Shown piece by piece: positions 16,001 to 22,317 of a DNA stretch of 22,317 nt. The stretch covers positions 1 to 22,317 of the forward strand of contig CALINZ010000292.1 of NCBI GenBank assembly GCA_938045085.1, in the 5' to 3' direction. The number at the start of each line of letters is the position of its first letter. Positions within the stretch are counted from its first letter, which is position 1. The notes beneath the pieces were generated by a model. That model saw only the letters and a program-made list of their open reading frames with translations, was not told where the DNA came from and did no database searches. Position numbers and translations under genes: made by a program. This DNA is from an uncultured Collinsella sp. (lineage in GTDB: Bacteria; Actinomycetota; Coriobacteriia; Coriobacteriales; Coriobacteriaceae).

Positions 16001-17425
16001 ATGTTTAATCAAAAAAATAAGGTGACACGCGCGGACTATGAGCAGTGGCGTGCCGGACAGGATGAGACGGCGGCTCGCATCGCATCCGACCCCGATAGAC
16101 TTTTGTTCCATGTGGAGCCTGAGCTTGGCTGGCTCAACGACCCCAATGGTTTGGTTCAGATTGGTGATACGTATCACATCTATCATCAATACGATCCGTT
16201 CGATGCTGCGCATGGCGGTCCAGTGCTTTGGAACCATCTGACGACAAAGGATTTTGTGACGTACGAGAATCACGGCCCCGTGCTGTTCCCCGATTCCAAT
16301 TTGGATTCGAGTGGAGCGTATTCTGGTTCTGCCTTTGTACGTGATGGCAAGATTCACTACTTCTATACCGGCAACGTTAAGCATTTTGACCGTGATGATT
16401 ACGACTACGTGTTGACGGGCCGTGAGCAAAACCAAATTCATATGGTTGCCGAGAATCCCGACGAATTGGGCGAGAAGCGCATAGCTGTTGGGCCGGTCGA
16501 TTACCCCGACGATATCGGTACGCACGTGCGCGACCCCAAGATCCTTGAACACGACGGTATCTACTACATGGTTCTCGGCGCTCGTACGAAAGACGATCGC
16601 GGGTGCGTGCTTGTCTATACCTCGCGTGATCTAGAGGACTGGGGCTATGCGACGCGCATTGAGCTGGGCGAGAAGTTTGGCTTTATGTGGGAGTGTCCTG
16701 ATCTGTTTGAGCTCGATGGCGAGCTTATTCTCGTTTGCTGTCCGCAGGGCGTGCCCGCCGATGGCTGGCGTTACCGTAATCCGCATCAGTGCGTGTGGTT
16801 CTCCATCGAGGCCGATTGGGGGGCGCCGAGCTTTAAGATCGTCGGCCAGGGCATGCCTCCGATGGTTGATGCCGGTTTTGATTTCTATGCCCCGCAGTCC
16901 TTTGAGGACGCTGCGGGTCGGCGTTTGATGATCGGATGGTCGGGTTGCCCCGATGCGACGACAGAAAGCCCGACGGTGGCGCGCGGGTGGCAGTGCGCGC
17001 TGACGGTGCCGAGAGAGCTGAGCATGCGCGGCGGCAAGCTCTGCCAGTGGCCGGCGCACGAGATTGAGAGGATGCGCGGCGATTGCGTTCGTGCTGTAGG
17101 CGGTGAGACCGTTGAGGAGCCGGGACGCCTGTTTGATGTCGTGGTTTCCTGTGAGGGAGCCAAGATGATCGAGCTCGAAATCCGCAAGGGTGTCTTTGTG
17201 CGTTATACGGACGGGATGCTTACCCTCGATATGGGCGACGAAGGCTATGGACGCGACCAGAGGTCGATCGAGCTCGGCGAACTTCGCGACACTACGATGG
17301 TCGAGATTTTTGCCAACGGTGGCGAGGCGGCACTTACGAGCCGTACCTATTCGCCGGCGGTTCCGGCGATGGAGCTGCACGCCGAGGGTGCGGCGTCGAT
17401 GGATTTCTACCGCCTCGCTCATTAA
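16001..17425 (+). CDS. scrB: Sucrose-6-phosphate hydrolase (GH32)
   Basis: This enzyme cleaves sucrose-6-phosphate from the PTS into glucose-6-phosphate and fructose in the cytoplasm. The 474 residues carry all GH32 hallmarks: WLNDPNG (44-50) with nucleophile Asp47, RDP (177-179) and ECPDLF (231-236) with acid/base Glu231. A C-terminal beta-sandwich ends with the family-typical VEIFANGGEAALTSR. There is no signal peptide. The start is ATG 16001 with only a weak GAGAAAG ahead. It is the last gene of the sucrose operon and, unlike the first GH32 gene here, has fully classical motifs. Confidence 0.92.
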   Translation: MFNQKNKVTRADYEQWRAGQDETAARIASDPDRLLFHVEPELGWLNDPNGLVQIGDTYHIYHQYDPFDAAHGGPVLWNHLTTKDFVTYENHGPVLFPDSNLDSSGAYSGSAFVRDGKIHYFYTGNVKHFDRDDYDYVLTGREQNQIHMVAENPDELGEKRIAVGPVDYPDDIGTHVRDPKILEHDGIYYMVLGARTKDDRGCVLVYTSRDLEDWGYATRIELGEKFGFMWECPDLFELDGELILVCCPQGVPADGWRYRNPHQCVWFSIEADWGAPSFKIVGQGMPPMVDAGFDFYAPQSFEDAAGRRLMIGWSGCPDATTESPTVARGWQCALTVPRELSMRGGKLCQWPAHEIERMRGDCVRAVGGETVEEPGRLFDVVVSCEGAKMIELEIRKGVFVRYTDGMLTLDMGDEGYGRDQRSIELGELRDTTMVEIFANGGEAALTSRTYSPAVPAMELHAEGAASMDFYRLAH

Positions 17426-17522
17426 CCGTGCATGGAGCACGATTGGACTTGTTGGGCGGAATGTGTCGCAGTTGCCGCGGCCAGCTACCGCTTATCGCGT
17501 ATAGCGACCGTTTGCGGAATAA

Positions 17523-17551
17523 GTAACACTCCTTAATAAACCGTGTAGAAT
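17523..17551 (+). promoter_or_regulatory. Candidate promoter ahead of degV
   Basis: GTAACA (17523-17528) lies 17 bases from TAGAAT (17546-17551). Transcription would start near 17558, upstream of the strong hairpin at 17578-17616, giving a leader of about 145 bases. Confidence 0.45.
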
Positions 17552-17577
17552 CTCAAATAAGCACGGAGTTTTCCAGG

Positions 17578-17616
17578 GAGACGCTGTCCTTTGTTGTGTG
17601 CAAGGGACGGCGTCTC
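17578..17616 (+). terminator. Terminator-like hairpin in the degV leader
   Basis: GAGACGCTGTCCTT (17578-17591) pairs with AAGGGACGGCGTCTC (17602-17616), with G-U wobbles at 85/09 and 90/04, followed by a short T-run (TTTGG). It could end the sucrose operon. Because a candidate promoter lies before it, it could also attenuate degV. Confidence 0.6.
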
Positions 17617-17702
17617 TTTGGCGCTTGGAGGCCGTTCTACAGCAGGACGGTGGACGTGCGTCATATATTAAAAAACCAACGTCGAGATGGGTCGTGATAA
17701 GA

Positions 17703-18557
17703 ATGGGCAAGTATGTAATCGTGGTTGAATCTGGTTCGGATGTGACGCCAGAGCTCTGCGAACGCTACGGCATCGTGCGCGTGCCCATGCATGTCACGAT
17801 TGGCGACGAGACCGTCGAGGATGGCTCGATTGATCCGCTCGAGATTTACTCGCGCTGTAACGAGTTTGGCGTGATGCCCAAGACCAGTGGCTGTTCGCCA
17901 GCGGATTTTGCGCATGTGTACGACCGCATCCATGCCGAGCAACCCGACGCGACTATTTTGCATCTTGCATATTCCGAGGCCACGACCTGTTCGCATCAGT
18001 CCTCTAAGATTGCGGCCCAGGGGCGCGACTACGTGTTCTCCATGGACACACGCTTTGTCTCGGTGGGCCAGTCGCTCGTTGTCGTCGAGACCGCCAAATA
18101 CATCGAGGCTCACCCCGATGTCACCGTCGACGAGATCTTTGCATTTACGAACTCCGTCATGGACCGCGTACTGTTGGGCTTTGTTCCTACCGACCTTGCC
18201 TTCCTTAAGGCAGGTGGCCGCTTGTCCAACGTCGCGTTCCTAGGCGCCCATCTGCTCAAGATTAAGCCCTGCATTGAGGTGACGGGCGGCAAGTTCGTGG
18301 CGACCAAGAAGTTCCGCGGTTCTATGCTTAAGTGCGCCCGTGCCTTTATTGATCACATGGTAGAGAAGGGCGAGATCGACTACTCGCATATTGGCCTGGC
18401 GTATTCGGTGGGTCTTTCCGAGGAGTTGCGCGACGACATGGAAGTCTATGCGCACGACCTGGGCTTTAAGGACATTACCTGGACTCAGGTCGGCGGCGTC
18501 ATATCGAGCTATTGCGGCCCGACCGCCTTCGGCGCGGTGCTCACGCTCAAGGCGTAA
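17703..18557 (+). CDS. DegV-family fatty-acid-binding protein
   Basis: DegV proteins bind a fatty acid; the characterised FakB members present it to a FakA kinase for phospholipid synthesis. The 284 residues match the usual family length. Visible features are YVIVVESGSDVTPEL at the N-terminus, the TSGCSPADF loop around 60-70, FLKAGGRLSN and LLKIKPCIEVTGGKF in the middle, and a C-terminal GPTAFGAVLTLK. The ATG at 17703 is chosen by family alignment; the ribosome site before it is weak, and an in-frame open stretch extends upstream through the leader hairpin. No FakA-like kinase is nearby, so its partner is unknown. Confidence 0.85.
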   Translation: MGKYVIVVESGSDVTPELCERYGIVRVPMHVTIGDETVEDGSIDPLEIYSRCNEFGVMPKTSGCSPADFAHVYDRIHAEQPDATILHLAYSEATTCSHQSSKIAAQGRDYVFSMDTRFVSVGQSLVVVETAKYIEAHPDVTVDEIFAFTNSVMDRVLLGFVPTDLAFLKAGGRLSNVAFLGAHLLKIKPCIEVTGGKFVATKKFRGSMLKCARAFIDHMVEKGEIDYSHIGLAYSVGLSEELRDDMEVYAHDLGFKDITWTQVGGVISSYCGPTAFGAVLTLKA

Positions 18558-18635
18558 AGGCCGCAGGCGAGCGTTCTTCAGCCTGACATCTCGACGTAGA
18601 CCCCAGCCATGGTGATGGGGGATAGATTAAAACGT

Positions 18636-18684
18636 GCCATTCTAGCCCGAGACGTTTAAACGCAAGCACATGGGCTAGAATGGC
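18636..18684. promoter_or_regulatory. 13-base inverted repeat upstream of pflA
   Basis: GCCATTCTAGCCC (18636-18648) and GGGCTAGAATGGC (18672-18684) are perfect inverted copies with 23 bases between them, including a GTTTAAAC palindrome. The right arm contains TAGAAT, a possible -10 box, though I see no good -35. It may be an operator or a hairpin in the pflA leader. The remaining bases of the 174-base gap to degV show nothing else I can name. Confidence 0.5.
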
Positions 18685-18731
18685 TCTGGCATTTTAATTG
18701 GTTGCATCCAAGGAGAGGCAAGGTAGCGCGA

Positions 18732-19550
18732 ATGGCAGAAATGACGCTTGAGGGTGTGGACGCTCGTCCCGAGGACTCTGCGTTTGCCCTTGGCCGCGTG
18801 CATTCGATCGAGACGATGGGGACGGTCGACGGACCCGGCATCCGCTTCGTAGTGTTTGTCCAAGGCTGCCCCATGCGCTGTGCGTATTGCCACAACCCCG
18901 ATACCTGGTCGGTTAACGGCGGCACGATGGTGACCGTCGAGCACCTTATGGACGAGTTCCAGAGTAACCATGAGTTTTACCGCAGCGGTGGTATTACGGT
19001 GTCCGGCGGCGAGCCGCTCCTGCAGCCTGAGTTTTTGGCCGACCTGTTCCACGCCATGCACAATAACCACGATGGTCGTGTGCACACCTGCTTGGATAGC
19101 TGCGGCTATGCGTTCGATCCCGCGCATCCCGAGAAGTTCGATGCCGTGCTCAACGAGACCGACATGGTACTGCTCGATATTAAGCATGCCGACCCGGTCG
19201 AGCATAAAAAGCTGACTGGGTGCGATCCCGCACGCATTCTGGCGTTTGGCGATGAGCTTGCACGTCGCAAGATCAAGGTCGTTATCCGCCACGTGGTGGT
19301 GCCGGGCATTACCGACACGGTGGAGGAGTGCGAGAAGCTCGGTCGCCTCATCGCTCCATGGCACAACGTGGTGGGCCTGGAAATGCTGCCGTATCACACG
19401 ATGGGTGTCGTCAAGTACGAGCAACTGGGCATTCCCTATAAGCTCGAGGGCGTGCCCCAGATGGATACCGCGCGCATGCCCGAGTTGCGTAATGCCGTTA
19501 TGACCGGCATGAAAAAGCGCCGCGCGGAGCTAAAAAACGCCATCGGCTAG
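18732..19550 (+). CDS. pflA: Pyruvate formate-lyase activating enzyme (radical SAM)
   Basis: This enzyme uses a [4Fe-4S] cluster and S-adenosylmethionine to form the glycyl radical on PFL. The 272 residues match E. coli PflA along its length: GRVHSIETMGTVDGPGIRFV at the N-terminus, the cluster motif CPMRCAYC (Cys46, Cys50, Cys53), the SAM-binding GGEPLLQPEF, DIKH and VVPGITDT. The N-terminus is about 15 residues longer than in E. coli. The ATG at 18732 follows AAGG (18722-18725); an ATG at 18702 would include the AAGGAGAGG at 18711-18719, so the exact start is uncertain. Its target here should be Gly58 of the separate small subunit. It is separated from the PFL genes by the sucrose locus and degV. 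Confidence 0.92.
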   Translation: MAEMTLEGVDARPEDSAFALGRVHSIETMGTVDGPGIRFVVFVQGCPMRCAYCHNPDTWSVNGGTMVTVEHLMDEFQSNHEFYRSGGITVSGGEPLLQPEFLADLFHAMHNNHDGRVHTCLDSCGYAFDPAHPEKFDAVLNETDMVLLDIKHADPVEHKKLTGCDPARILAFGDELARRKIKVVIRHVVVPGITDTVEECEKLGRLIAPWHNVVGLEMLPYHTMGVVKYEQLGIPYKLEGVPQMDTARMPELRNAVMTGMKKRRAELKNAIG

Positions 19551-19672
19551 CAAGTCTTTTGCTCCTCTACGATACCCGCGCTGCGGTGGTCTAGCGACTT
19601 CGTATTGCGCGGTTGAGTCAAAATGCTGGTACCATACCGTGGATAGCAGTTTTCACGGGTTTGGGGGATGGT

Positions 19673-20413
19673 ATGCCTACCATCGCAATCATCGGTGCAC
19701 TCGAAAAAGAGGTTGCGCAGATTAAAGAAGAACTGAACGGCGCTCGTGTGGCACAAGAGGCGGGCTTGACCGTTGTCAACGGCGAGCTCGACGGTTTGTC
19801 CGTTGTTGCTACGACCGCTGGCATGGGAACCGTAAACGCCGCGGCGGCAACGCAGCATCTCATCAGCAAATATGCCCCGCAGGCCGTTGTGTTTTCGGGC
19901 ATTGCGGGTGGCCTAAACCCTAAGCTCCATATTAACGACGTGGTTATAGGCAAGTGCCTGCGCTATCTCGATACTGACACGGCGCTCATCGCCGAGTCGG
20001 CGCCGGGACTCGAGGAGTTTGTCTCGACGCCGGCGTTGGCTGATGTTGCCGCCGCCGTGCTTGCCGAGCATGGATTTGTGGATGCCTCGGCGGATGAGAA
20101 TTCTGCGGAGAAGGACCCCAAGCAGTTCCTGTGTGGCACTATCGCCACGGGTGACCGCTTTGTTACGGGTGACGCCATGCGTAACGCTGCGATTGAGGCC
20201 ACGCATGCCGATTGCGTCGAGATGGAGGGCGCGGCAATTGCGCACATCGCGGCCAAGAATGGTGTCGATTGCCTGGTGCTGCGCGCTATCAGCGATAATT
20301 GTGACGAGGCATATGACGCGTTTTGCGAGCGCGAGTTCGATCTGGATGAGTACGCTCGCACCGCGAGCGGCATCACGCTTGACATCGTTCGTCGTATCGC
20401 CGCCGCGCAATAG
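19673..20413 (+). CDS. mtnN: 5'-methylthioadenosine/S-adenosylhomocysteine nucleosidase
   Basis: This enzyme removes adenine from methylthioadenosine and S-adenosylhomocysteine in the methyl cycle. It also cleaves 5'-deoxyadenosine, the by-product of radical-SAM enzymes such as the upstream PFL activase. The 246 residues show IAIIGALEKE at the N-terminus (Glu13 equivalent to the family catalytic-site Glu12), GTIATGDRFV, CVEMEGAAIAH and LRAISDNCD with the catalytic Asp. A lysine/glutamate-rich insert (about 140-153) is slightly longer than in E. coli. The ATG at 19673 follows GGGGGA; the family N-terminus starts exactly here. Confidence 0.92.
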   Translation: MPTIAIIGALEKEVAQIKEELNGARVAQEAGLTVVNGELDGLSVVATTAGMGTVNAAAATQHLISKYAPQAVVFSGIAGGLNPKLHINDVVIGKCLRYLDTDTALIAESAPGLEEFVSTPALADVAAAVLAEHGFVDASADENSAEKDPKQFLCGTIATGDRFVTGDAMRNAAIEATHADCVEMEGAAIAHIAAKNGVDCLVLRAISDNCDEAYDAFCEREFDLDEYARTASGITLDIVRRIAAAQ

Positions 20414-20452
20414 CACACCCGTTTTGTAAAAATCTACGACCAAGGAGTATCC

Positions 20453-21043
20453 ATGGCCGATTCCATTAACTATCAGCTTGCCAAGTTTGTTGCCAGCTAC
20501 GGCAAGGTTTCGCAGATCCCCGAGTCCACCTGTCCCGAGGTGAGCTTTGTGGGCCGCTCCAATGTGGGCAAGTCGTCTATCATGAACAAACTCTTTGGCC
20601 GCAAGAACCTGGTCAAGGTTTCGAGCACGCCGGGCAAGACGAGCAACATCAATTTCTTCGAGGCCGACGACGTGCACTTTGTGGACCTGCCGGGCTACGG
20701 TTTCGCCCGTCGTTCCAAGGCCGAGCGCGACCGCTGGGCCGAGCTTATCGGCGACTTCTTCGACTCAGAGCGCAGCTTTAACCTGGTTGTGTCGCTGGTG
20801 GACATTCGCCACGACCCCAGTAAACTCGACCATGACATGATCGACTACCTGCAGGGCAACGAGTTCAACTTTATCGTCTGCCTCACCAAAGCCGACAAGC
20901 TCAGCCGCACCCAGCAGGCCCGCCAGGCAGCAGCCATCAAAAAACAGCTCAACGTTCCGGCCGAGAACGTGATCATCACAAGCTCCCAGACCGGTATCGG
21001 CATCGATGAACTAAAAAAGCGCATCGCCGAGGCCTGCCTCTAG
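20453..21043 (+). CDS. engB: Ribosome biogenesis GTPase EngB (YsxC/YihA)
   Basis: This is a small essential-type GTPase involved in assembly of the large ribosomal subunit. All GTPase motifs are in order within 196 residues: G1 GRSNVGKS (34-41), G2 in SSTPGKT (57-63), G3 DLPG (78-81), G4 TKAD (145-148) and G5 SS (about 176-178). The N-terminal FVASYGKVSQIP matches the family. CCAAGGAG lies seven bases before the ATG. It follows mtnN after 39 bases and may be cotranscribed with it. Downstream it converges with the homoserine kinase gene across a large palindrome. Confidence 0.95.
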   Translation: MADSINYQLAKFVASYGKVSQIPESTCPEVSFVGRSNVGKSSIMNKLFGRKNLVKVSSTPGKTSNINFFEADDVHFVDLPGYGFARRSKAERDRWAELIGDFFDSERSFNLVVSLVDIRHDPSKLDHDMIDYLQGNEFNFIVCLTKADKLSRTQQARQAAAIKKQLNVPAENVIITSSQTGIGIDELKKRIAEACL

Positions 21044-21119
21044 CAAGTGCTCCTTACCAGCAAGAGCCCCTGCCAATAAAAATCAACTATCAGCTCGGCG
21101 CCCCTTCAAAGCGTGGGTC

Positions 21120-21306
21120 CCTGTAGACATCCTCAGCAAGGTAGGCGCAGGGACGGTCGGGATGTTCCCTCAAAATCATTCCGCAGCGCGAAGGCCCCTT
21201 GTCCGTCGCTCTGTAGGAGCAGGGCAAGGGGCCTTCATGCGCGAGGACGATTTTGAGGGAACATCCCGACCGTCCCGGACAGGTATATGGGGAGGATGTC
21301 TACAGG
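21120..21306 (-). repeat. Three-tier nested palindrome (copy 2) between convergent genes
   Basis: The outer arms 21120-21134 (CCTGTAGACATCCTC) and 21292-21306 are a perfect 15-bp match and include the homoserine kinase stop codon. The middle arms 21150-21177 and 21249-21276 match perfectly over 28 bases. The inner stem is GAAGGCCCCTTGTCC (21190-21204) with GGGCAAGGGGCCTTC (21222-21236), with one G-U pair and a further GCTC/GAGC inside. Read leftward it has the same order of short motifs as the 11519 element (GTCCTCG, CATG, GGGGCCT, CTGCGG-ATG). It probably serves the 3' ends of both convergent genes. The preceding 21044-21119 shows nothing recognisable. Confidence 0.7.
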
Positions 21307-22181
21307 TACTCGATTTGAGCGCCCCCGGTGTCGCACGTCAGAATGTGCGTGTCACACTTGGGGAACTGCTCGCGCAGCTTGACCTGCAGGAACTTCGCCA
21401 CGATGGTGTCGTCAGTCACGGCCATGAGGGTCGAGCCGGAGCCACTGATCCAGATGGTCTTGGCGCCTCCGTTAAGGCAGGTGTCGCGCACGGCGTTGTA
21501 GTCGGGGATGAGGCGGCGGCGATAGGGCTCCTGGATGCGGTCGTCGTTGGCGGCGGCAATCAGGTCGAGGTCACCAGTCTCCAGGCCGCGCGTCATGCCG
21601 GCGATGCGGCCCATTTGCCATACGGCGGTGGAGAGTGGAATCTCCTGTGGCACAACCTTGCGGGCCTCGCTCGTATGCACCTCGTAGGGCGGAATCACGG
21701 TAATAAAACGCAAGCGATCGCTCACCTCATAGCGCAGGCACTGGGGGAGCGAATCAGTCGGCGTAAAGGAGCAGACGGCGCCGCCCAGGATGGCGGGGGC
21801 GACGTTATCGGGATGGCCCTCGACCTCGGTGGCGATGCGGACGAGTTCGGCGCGGTCGACGGTGTGGCCTGTCAGCGCGGCGGCAGCCATGATGCCGGCG
21901 ACGACGCAGGTGGAGCTGGAACCCAGGCCGCGGGCGACGGGCACGTCGGTCTGAATGTCGATAGCGACGGGGAAGGCCGGCTCGCCCCAGGCGGCCAGAG
22001 CATCGACAAAGCTCACATAGACCAGGTTATTCTCGTTTTGAAACTCCTCGGGGCAGCCCGTGATGGTGAGCTTGTCGGCACGCTCAAAGGTAAAGTGCGA
22101 GTAGAGGCTGACGGCCATGCCGAGGGTATCGTATCCAATGCCCAAGTTGGCGCTGGTTGCTGGGACGGTGATTTTGATCAT
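21300..22181 (-). CDS. thrB: Homoserine kinase (GHMP family)
   Basis: This enzyme phosphorylates homoserine with ATP, the penultimate step of threonine synthesis. The 293 residues are typical of ThrB. Family features are MIKITVPATSANLGIGYDTL at the start, the GHMP phosphate-binding loop PVARGLGSSS (81-90), EGHPDNVAPAILGG, and the C-terminal ISGSGSTLMAV glycine-rich segment. The ATG at 22181 has AGGAGGA at ideal spacing; an in-frame extension upstream would run through that site and does not match the family. The gene is read leftward, and its partners (homoserine dehydrogenase or threonine synthase) are not in the window. Its stop codon lies inside the large palindrome. Confidence 0.93.
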   Translation of the reverse strand: MIKITVPATSANLGIGYDTLGMAVSLYSHFTFERADKLTITGCPEEFQNENNLVYVSFVDALAAWGEPAFPVAIDIQTDVPVARGLGSSSTCVVAGIMAAAALTGHTVDRAELVRIATEVEGHPDNVAPAILGGAVCSFTPTDSLPQCLRYEVSDRLRFITVIPPYEVHTSEARKVVPQEIPLSTAVWQMGRIAGMTRGLETGDLDLIAAANDDRIQEPYRRRLIPDYNAVRDTCLNGGAKTIWISGSGSTLMAVTDDTIVAKFLQVKLREQFPKCDTHILTCDTGGAQIEYL

Positions 22182-22241
22182 GTGGGTCCTCCTGGGCGGG
22201 TCTGGCCGTTTAGTTCGCTGCTCGGGCAGTCCTGGCTCGCT

Positions 22242-22266
22242 CGGAAAGCACATTAAGTGCTTTCCG
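22242..22266. terminator. Perfect hairpin upstream of thrB
   Basis: CGGAAAGCAC (22242-22251) and GTGCTTTCCG (22257-22266) form a 10-bp stem with loop ATTAA. It lies about 60 bases before thrB on the coding side and may end a leftward gene beyond the right edge, or sit in the thrB leader. No T-run follows. The last 50 bases of the window show no supported gene. Confidence 0.45.
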
Positions 22267-22317
22267 GCTCGTGCGGAATCTACGAAAACCTTGCGCCCGG
22301 CCTTCGGCGGCGCGGCC

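Noticed and set aside
17598..17702. Longer N-terminus for the DegV protein
   Set aside because: The upstream extension would be translated from the leader hairpin region and does not match the family, whose N-terminus begins at MGKYVIVVESGSD.
21162..22256. 364-residue open frame opposite the homoserine kinase gene
   Set aside because: It is the reverse of a well-supported gene and starts inside the large palindrome; the translated product shows no domain.

Overview
The window reads as a chromosomal segment of a GC-rich gut anaerobe, most likely Collinsella or a close Coriobacteriia relative. This is inferred from the actinobacterial-style codon use, strong GGAGG-type ribosome sites, a fermentative pyruvate formate-lyase (PFL) system, a sucrose PTS locus and many long intergenic palindromes. 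No 16S gene or other decisive marker is present. I see no tRNA or rRNA gene, CRISPR array, transposase or phage gene.

Layout. Positions 1-6541 are read leftward: a DAHP synthase (aromatic amino acid pathway) with its own promoter, a 578-base repeat-rich gap, then a marR-ABC-ABC operon encoding a heterodimeric exporter with overlapping genes. From 6790 to 8667, rightward, lie a short-chain dehydrogenase and a KdgT-type 2-keto-3-deoxygluconate permease, each followed by a terminator. At 9134-11522 lies the PFL locus. From 11826 to 17425 is a sucrose/fructoside locus: a LacI-type regulator, a variant GH32 enzyme, a PTS IIBC permease and a classical sucrose-6-phosphate hydrolase. Several LacI-like operators share one core sequence. 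Next come a DegV protein, the PFL-activating enzyme, an MTA/SAH nucleosidase and the GTPase EngB. A leftward homoserine kinase closes the window.

The most striking point is that PFL is encoded as two polypeptides. A 683-residue core carries the Cys-Cys active site but stops just before the glycyl-radical domain. That domain is supplied by a separate 83-residue gene with its own ribosome site, 85 bases downstream beyond two hairpins. Together they add up to one normal PFL (766 against about 760 residues). The activating enzyme that would install the radical is encoded 7.2 kb away, beyond the sucrose genes.

The second theme is structured non-coding DNA. Two elements of about 185 bases, at 11519-11701 and 21120-21306, share a three-tier nested palindrome. 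Each begins on the stop codon of a gene and keeps short conserved inner motifs, while the arms differ in sequence yet remain self-complementary. Other structures are a 28-base inverted repeat flanking 175 bases upstream of the DAHP synthase gene, a long hairpin with two tandem G-A internal loops near the left edge, and hairpins in the degV leader, before pflA and between the PTS and hydrolase genes.

Functionally the segment links sugar uptake (sucrose to glucose-6-phosphate and fructose; possibly ketodeoxygluconate) to anaerobic pyruvate cleavage (PFL), with housekeeping genes on either side.
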